A stretch of DNA of 23,295 nt from Hypholoma sublateritium FD-334 SS-4. Its lineage: Eukaryota > Basidiomycota > Agaricomycetes > Agaricales > Strophariaceae. The stretch is taken from contig KN817745.1 in assembly GCA_000827495.1 (NCBI GenBank), positions 4,827-28,121 of the forward strand. Direction: 5' to 3'. How positions within the stretch are numbered: the first letter of the stretch is position 1; every line of letters starts with the position of its first letter. Shown one piece after another: positions 17,059 through 23,295 of this stretch. A program made the position numbers and the translations under genes. The notes beneath the pieces were generated by a model that was not told the DNA's origin, ran no database searches, and saw only the letters and a list, made by a program, of their open reading frames with translations.

Positions 17059-20000
17059 ATGACATCTCCTATCTCNGCCACCGTCGCGTTCTTGCTCGCG
17101 ACCAAGTTCAATGAGCGAACCGAAGCCCCTGCCATTTCGGACCCCCAACTCCGTGAACTCTTCGCATTCCCGGGTATTCCATCAGCCGATCCATCTGCTG
17201 CTATCCCACCCGGGTTGACTGCGAGCGAGAGCGCCGCGATTTCTCGCATGTGGGACTACCTCACCACTATTAAAGACCAGCCGCAGCGTTTCAAGCTTTT
17301 CGCGAAGCCCCCAGGTCANGCAGTAGCGCAGGAGATGTATCGTCGCTGGTTCCGCAACAAGATCAGTAAGGCGATGAACAAGAAAATCGACGCCTACCTC
17401 GGTGAGGTATCTCCGCTTCATTATATTGCGCACAATGTGCTTCCCCTCGATTCTGCTCCAAACGACGCCGATGATGCTGCCATCTTTCGGAAACCTATCA
17501 TTCTACCATGGCCCGGCAACCTAGGTTATCGGGCAGTNGGCGCCGCAAAGATTCTGGACGACATGGAGAACTTCTTGGCGCANGATGGCTCAAACACGGC
17601 ATCGGTGGCGGCGAACACCGCGTTGCAACACTTGATGCGTTTGGTCTGGGTTCGCCACCACAAAGCTTGGCAACGTGCTCAAGCAGTCGTATTTGGGATT
17701 ACGTCCCCCAACGCACCTGCCCCGGCTGAAGAGGACACACTGTGGGCGCAGTTGGTGGCGGTGATGCAAGGCAAGTGCTGGCCCTTTGTTCTAACGTATT
17801 GGATTTGTTAACCGACAAGAGCAGAGATCCACGCGACGGATGAAGTGCCTGTCGCACTGGCGAAACGTGCGCATGACAAGTTAGCTCTTGCGAGAGAAAA
17901 ACAGGTATACCTTGCCGGTGAGTGTGGTCGCCCGAGTTCGCGTAGATTTAATATTTAGCTAACACGTCCGCGCGTTAGAATTGAAAGCGCCACTGGACAC
18001 TTTTTCGGAGATGATATCAGGNATGGTCGACACGACGACGAGTACCAAATATGGAGATTTGGCCCAACACGCGGTCGGAAGGCAGCAGGAGCGGCGCAGT
18101 GAGTGGCTCAGCTTCTTCGGGTGCCGATTGCGCCCATGTGAGGGCGGTTATCTGACGGNGTGCTGATGTTATAGACAAGGCTGCGAGGGAAAATGGTTTG
18201 AAGAAACGTATTGTCCCTGGAGATTTAGCCGGCGAAGACGACGTACTTGCGACAACTGAGCTCCTGCGGCGCCATTTCGATGCGCTAAGCGTCGCGAACA
18301 TTGANGTCGCAGTGACGCGAGAAGGCGTAGACAACAGCTTCGCCGCCATGCAAGCGTTCGACGCTGGCGGGGATATAGGGGTGAAGGCATTTTGGCCGAA
18401 GACGGCCGAAGAGATGCACAGGATCTTGGATTTCCCTGATGGACGTCCTGTCCTTTGGAACAAATTTCGCCCTCTTGACAGCGCGATTACGCAATGGGAC
18501 GATGGCGAAACCGATCAAACAAGACTCGAGTACGAGACGGGAAGCGATCGCATGCGCCCGGAGCAAACGAAACTCTTCGATCACCAAATGCAAGCTATCG
18601 CTGCTTGCATGGACACTATCTTCGACGAGAAACGCAAAACCGACAAGGGCGGGGTGTTGATCGCAGACGGCGTGGGCCTGGGTAAATCGGCCACATTATT
18701 CGGTGTGGTCGCGTTCCTGGCCCAATTGCATGAATGGCAACGGGCNGGAGAAGAGTCGATCGCACGCGGCGTTTCAGAGCCAGTCGCGAGGCAGCCGCCC
18801 GCCACCTTTTTTCGTGACGGTGAGTGCTTATTGGTGTTTGCAGTCGCACGCTGTCGGGCACGCGGTGGGCGCCGACTGTGCCCAACGGCGAGGGCGGGGG
18901 AGGCATCACGTGCCAACGGCGGTTGCCGACGTCGGTCTCCATGANCATGGGCACCAACGGTGCCCATGGATTGCGGCGTGGCGAGCGAGGTGATGCCATC
19001 GCGTGCGCAGAGGGGCCTGTGGTTACGTAGGCACCGCGGCAGTGCCCAAGTCGTAGCGGAAGCGCTGCGTGACGTGATCCAACCGAGACTTCCTTCTACA
19101 TGGGCACCAATCGTGCCCATGTGGAGGGCGCGCCACTTCGCGCTCTGCGCAAGCCCCGCTCTCACACTTCAACGAGTTCAGTTTCAATTGCTGACATTTA
19201 CTATCTCCCGCAGAAGCTCATACGCGTCTGTTCATGGGGGAGGGGCCAGTGCCTGATTTACCGAGCCTGTTCCTCCTCCCAAACAGTCTCGTCGATCAAA
19301 CTGTTCGTGAGCTTCGCGCTTTCCAGAAACTCCACTCGATCAGCATCCACATTATTCCTGCGCAACCTGCGGCTGCGAGCAACTTTTTGAAGGAAAACCT
19401 CCTAACGTCCGTTCAACCTCCTATCCGCAGGATCGCTGTCATGTCGCACAATGTACGTCGCGTTACCAACAAATTTGACCTNGAATTTGTTCTAATATAA
19501 TGTTCAGGCGTTTGCAGCACANGTAGGCCGGTTTTTCAGGCTCAAGACGGCTGTTCCATTTCCCGACAGCAAGCGCCAGAGGACCACTGACGCCGCAGGT
19601 CTCATTTCCGTGTTCGACATGGATTGGCTTGTCCTCGCAACGGACGAGATTCATGAACAGCGCGGTTCGGCTAATCGCGTGTTCATAGGCCTCTGTCAGC
19701 TTCGCCAGTATCGCAGGGTGAAGTTTTCAATTGGAATGACCGCCACTCCTATATTAAATAACCCCCGTGTAAGTCCCTGCCCCCTACGGGCATCGCCGGT
19801 GCCCAATTTGTATTTCTAACCATCGGTTGCTCAGGACATACACAACATCGGTCGGATGCTCGGCATTGACGGTTTGTGTGGCGAGGAAGGCCGGGAGCTT
19901 GAACGGCGCCATAACCGCGATTTCGCCCAAGCAAACAGACAAACCACGGCAGGGATGAAAAGCGACCGTCTCGACAAGTTCCAGGAAGGCCTCCGAAGTG

Positions 20001-22534
20001 GAAACGCAGAATTGGAACCCAGTCTCGCCGCCGCCATGCGCTATCAGTCTGTGCGCGACATCAAATTGCTGTTTGACGACCACCTTATCCGCCGCACGAT
20101 CACTTCCAAACTTGCCGACGGAAACCCTATCAGTGTGCTGCCGCCAAAGCATATCCATAGTCTTCCCCTGAAGCTGTCGGAGGCCGAAATGGCTCTCGTG
20201 AATGATGCGCTGGTGGCGTCCAACGAGGAGTCGAAGAAAAAAAAGGGAAACTTCGATTTCAGCCTGCGGGTGAGCCTTTTTCTCGATTCTCGTGGGCGCT
20301 GTTCACGCCCAACGTGCCTGGCACACTAGGACTTCCTGTCCAAATCGCGAATGGCCGTCGCCAATCCATACTGGGACAGCGACAGCGCCAAGGGCAAGAA
20401 ACGCGAAAAGCAGGTGCCACGTACGTACTCGTCAAAAGCGCACTACGACCAATGCATGGCCGATGCGCCCGCTACGAAATTGAAGACGCTCATCGACGTC
20501 CTTAAGTATCACCTGTCGGATGACAGCGTCCCGCCCGTAACAGTGGATGTGGATACCCACGAGCTTCAATTCGGTGCACGACCCGCGGACTCAGAACCCT
20601 CGCGCACTCGTAAAATCTTGGTCTTCATTGCATGGACCATGATGACGCCTGCGTTCGAAACGGTGCGTTTCTTCTGCAGTTCTCAGAGAGTTCTAGATTT
20701 GCTAACTCATTGACTGTTGCAGGCGTGCGCGGCGAACGGGATTAAGGTTGCCATGCTCACAGGCCAAGTGGCGGCTTCGAAACGCGACCGCATCATCCAC
20801 AGCTTCACACATTCATTGGACCCAGAGTGTCGCGTCATGTTCATGTCGCAGGTTGGGATGTCCGGTCTCAATCTGACAGAATGCTCCATTCTGATTCACT
20901 ATGATTCGCTCTGGTCCGGCGTCGAGCAGACACAAATCGACGGCCGCATTTGGCGCTACGGACAGAGCCGCGCAGTCGACATCTACCATCTCGTTGCAAT
21001 CGACACTGCCGATATGTATATGATGTCGACGTCTGCAGAGAAAAGCAATCTCCTGAACCACTTCGCTGACGCCGCTCGGTCTGAAGGTATGGATCACAAT
21101 GATAATTATTCCTTTTCGTTATTAATTTTCCGTGTATCAGCTTTCGAAGCCTTACTAACTCGCGGCGACGGTCCAAGCGACGATGAGGAGGACGAGGAAA
21201 TCTCCGAAAACGACGACGCACTAAACATATCGGCGGCGTCGTCCCGGAAAACCACTACCCGCTCAGCCTCCAGTCGTAAACGAAAAGCCGCCTCTGAGGT
21301 CGACGCCGACCCCGACACGAAGAAACAGGACAAGAAGAAGAAAAGGGCCGCTGCGACGTCAAAGAAGACAGCGGAGAAGGAGGCAAAGGCGAAGACGCCC
21401 GAAGCAGTGGCAACTGGATCGGCAGCTACCACACAATCCGGCGATGTGGGCACCACCGGCGACCACAGCAGCGCGTCTCGTGATCACGTTGCCAATTGCC
21501 ACAGTGACGATGCCTCCCCACCCGACGACCGAGAGGTGGGCGAATGCGGAGTCCACCCTGCCCCGCTCCCAGTCGACGCGGTCGCTGACGGCAAGGCTTT
21601 GACACCNACACATGCTGCCACATCCGATCACCAGTNGTGCCCGCGGCTTGCTGCGCCTCCAACCGACCTCGAAATACCAGGCACTAGCGGCGCCCAACAA
21701 GAAGTAGCTGTCCCCGCCGCTCACGGTGCGGCGTCGCCGGTACGCGCGGGCACCAGTGGCTCCCAGGTGGAGGTGCCGCACGTCTTCCGTTGCGAGAAGG
21801 AGGCGTCAGCTGCCCCAAGCGCCAGCGGACATGCTCACGGACCAGCGCTGAAGAGGAAGCGCAATGGCATAGAGAGCGAGAATGAGAAAAACCAGCAAAT
21901 CAACTCGACCCACCCCATTTCCGACGGCCTCGAACACAACAGCGGTGATGGCACTCTCAATGCGCAACCGATAATGGCGCCTCGGGTGGATATCAGCGGC
22001 CCGGGGACGGACTGCGGTCCGCCGACATCCGGCGTGAAGATCGCTCCTCCTCCGTCTGCTACGCCACCGAGTGAGACAATGCAGCAAAGCAACACGCTCG
22101 ACAGCAACACGCAGCCAATAGTCAACGCGGTGCTGGCGCCCGGCGACCCTGCGAGCAAGGACGCGCCCGCCATTCCCCCGGACGCAAGGGCGGAACAGGA
22201 CGACCAACCTTCCGATTCTCCACCGCCACTGAAGAAGAGAATTCGGACCTATTCACGGGCGGATAGGCGGCGCGCCGGACACGTCGTCGACACGGATCGC
22301 ACCGGCGATCAGGAAGAGTCACAGCACCACGCTGGGCAACCACTCCCTCCAGTGCCATTCGTCGTGAGCGAAGCCGACGTCATGGCAAAGGCCCTCTCTT
22401 TGTGGGGTCCAACCTTCCAATTACCCCCTGACATGGAGTGGCAGGATTTGCGTGAGATGATCAATGATCCTGACGCGATCGATGATATGCTTAACGAAAA
22501 GGAGTTGTCGGGCATGGACGGCACATCACCTTGA
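17059..22534 (+). CDS. SNF2-like superfamily 2 DNA-dependent ATPase, paralog B
   Basis: Ten exons: 17059-17770, 17825-17917, 17979-18098, 18175-18819, 19214-19452, 19508-19768, 19835-20269, 20330-20662, 20723-21086, 21141-22534 (about 1531 residues). The start ATG gives MTSPISATVAFLLATKFNER, matching paralog A. Motor motifs are the same, two residues further on: Walker A lysine 479, DEIH 649-652, TATP 681-684, GMSGLNLT 991-998, QIDGRIWRYGQ 1017-1027. Hand comparison of exon 9 gives about 90% amino-acid identity with A; the N-terminal exon is clearly lower and the tail lower still. The tail has an acidic run (DDEEDEEISENDD), basic clusters (RKRKAASEV, KKQDKKKKR, LKRKRNG, LKKRIRTYSR) suggesting nuclear import, and a conserved cap ending near LNEKELSGMDGTSP. 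No frame breaks were seen despite several N positions. Biological target unknown. Confidence 0.88.
17771..17824 (+). other. GC-AG intron (intron 1 of gene B)
   Basis: The exon ends ATGCAAG, the intron begins GCAAGT and ends AGAGCAG (54 bp, same length as in paralog A, which has GTCCGT here). Using the GT four bases further in would lead quickly to a TGA, so the GC donor is needed for the conserved reading. Confidence 0.75.
18118..18136 (+). repeat. 19-bp palindrome variant in intron 3 of gene B
   Basis: CGGGTGCCGATTGCGCCCA, one arm degraded. Intron 3 of gene A has a similarly degraded match at 6907-6925 (TGGGCACTGTCCGCGTCCG). Confidence 0.5.
18946..18968 (+). repeat. Perfect hairpin form of the 19-bp palindrome
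   Basis: Arms CATGGGCACC and GGTGCCCATG pair perfectly over 10 bp around a three-base AAC loop. One of the two best-formed copies in the window. Confidence 0.75.
19098..19122 (+). repeat. Perfect hairpin form of the 19-bp palindrome
   Basis: Arms ACATGGGCAC and GTGCCCATGT pair over 10 bp around a CAATC loop. It lies in the same intron as the copies at 18866 and 18946. Confidence 0.75.
19787..19805 (+). repeat. 19-bp palindrome variant in intron 6 of gene B
   Basis: CGGGCATCGCCGGTGCCCA, with GGGCA pairing TGCCC. Intron 6 of gene A lacks a clear counterpart, so this may be a gain in B or a loss in A. Confidence 0.55.
20293..20311 (+). repeat. 19-bp palindrome in intron 7 of gene B
   Basis: TGGGCGCTGTTCACGCCCA, perfect arms TGGGCG/CGCCCA. 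It lies at the same intron as the copy in gene A (8966-8984), where the innermost pair is A:T instead of G:C. Confidence 0.7.
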
Positions 22535-23295
22535 GTTGTGTTGCTGTTGGTCGCGACATTTTACGGACGGGCCGAGAAAAATGTCCGTGTCCTTCCATAA
22601 GTATATGTTACATCATACATGGCAGCAGTTTTTAGATTTATATTGTAAAATTACTTGCACACTTAGGCAAAATAAAAACTTTCACATTTTCANCTATCAG
22701 TTGTCAGTATATCTCATGTTGCATTCCACTCGTTGCAGGCCTGCATGCGGGCTCCGTTCTGGCCCAAAGCACAGGTACCACAGGGGCGCTACGAAGCACA
22801 TCTGCAAGATTGTTATTTAGGTGGCGATGTTAGATAATACGGAAGACTCTGTCCACGGCTGGACCACCCTCGCGTGGGCATCATCCGCGCCTACCGTGGC
22901 AGCAAAGTGTGCCGTGCACTGCTCGCCAGCGAGCGTTACATGACAAACGCAACACTTAAACCCTCATGGCGACAGTGGCCAAAACACCGCAGTAGTAGCG
23001 CTATCTAGGCCAAAGCGTGACCCAAGTCTTGTCTTGTCTTTTGCATGAGACGACGTTGTACGACAATCAGTCAAGCGCCGTCTCTGTAAAAGGGGCGAGA
23101 CGCCGCTGNAGTTTGGGCATCGTTCGCGCCCGCCACCCACGGTCGCCGATGAAGCGGGTCATGTCACGCAACNCACATGGGGTTGGACGTACGTGGGTAG
23201 GGGGCAATGCGACTCGCCAGATGCCAGTCAGAGGCTACAAATGGACGTAATTTGTCTCCGATATTTTGAACCCATTTTATTTGGGTTCCCGCATG
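22535..23295. other. Downstream region of gene B, no gene seen
   Basis: Presumed 3' untranslated region, then non-coding DNA to the window edge. Near copies of the 19-bp palindrome lie at 22875-22893 (TGGGC-N9-GCCTA) and 23114-23132 (TGGGC-N9-GCCCG). The 118-codon and 77-codon plus frames here (22464 and 23017) are not convincing. Confidence 0.45.
22671..22676 (+). promoter_or_regulatory. Possible polyadenylation signal of gene B
   Basis: AATAAA, 137 bp after the stop codon, in an AT-rich stretch. Fungal 3' signals are loose, so this is suggestive only. Confidence 0.35.

Larger units (their letters stand above)
18820..19213 (+). other. Enlarged intron 4 of gene B, palindrome-rich
   Basis: 394 bp with donor GTGAGT and acceptor CCGCAG; other introns of this gene are 54-76 bp. 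Contains three exact TGGGC-N9-GCCCA palindromes (18866-18884, 18948-18966, 19101-19119) and a shorter GGCAC-N7-GTGCC at 19030-19046. Sequence outside the palindromes does not obviously align with intron 4 of gene A. Confidence 0.8.

Noticed and set aside
21087..21140. Reading through intron 9 of gene B as coding, since the frame is open there
   Set aside because: The 54-bp segment has good splice sites (GTATGG and TATCAG), and removing it restores the alignment with gene A at A-F-E-A-L-L. The open frame is coincidental.

Overview
The window looks like nuclear DNA of a basidiomycete fungus, probably an Agaricomycete, from a draft assembly with scattered N positions. The reasons are: protein genes split by many short introns (mostly 54-76 bp, with CTAAC/CTAAT-like branch points), TATA boxes 80-90 bp ahead of the start codons, GC-rich coding DNA, and eukaryotic motor-protein families. 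No bacterial operon structure, tRNA, rRNA or CRISPR array was seen.

Layout. The 3' end of an unidentified gene (1-159) is followed by a gene-poor stretch and a 561-bp foldback element (2009-2569). Next come a small two-membrane-segment protein gene whose start is unclear (2879-3432), a ~100-bp direct repeat (3461-3869) and a probable small minus-strand gene (4383-4836). The core of the window is a pair of same-strand paralogous genes, A (5855-11457) and B (17059-22534), each with ten exons. They encode SNF2-like superfamily 2 DNA-dependent ATPases of about 1611 and 1531 residues. Between them lie a decayed AT-rich transposon-like block (about 12820-14600), a swarm of CACTGA/TCAGTG words (14630-14975), and a GC-rich zone ending in a tandem repeat array (15704-16505).

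The two motor proteins share their intron positions and have exactly equal lengths in all eight internal exons. They diverge in the N-terminal exon and in a long disordered, nuclear-signal-like C-terminal linker that ends in a small conserved cap. This suggests two functional, long-separated copies with a constrained engine and fast-evolving ends. Their cellular job cannot be read from the sequence; chromatin remodelling or genome defence are inferences.

The most unusual signal is a dispersed 19-bp interrupted palindrome, TGGGC-N9-GCCCA. There are 11 exact copies and about a dozen near copies with the same spacing. It occurs in homologous introns of both ATPase genes, ahead of other genes, inside the tandem array, and apparently inside the coding tail of gene A. 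Two introns in the pair use GC instead of GT donors, a different intron in each paralog.
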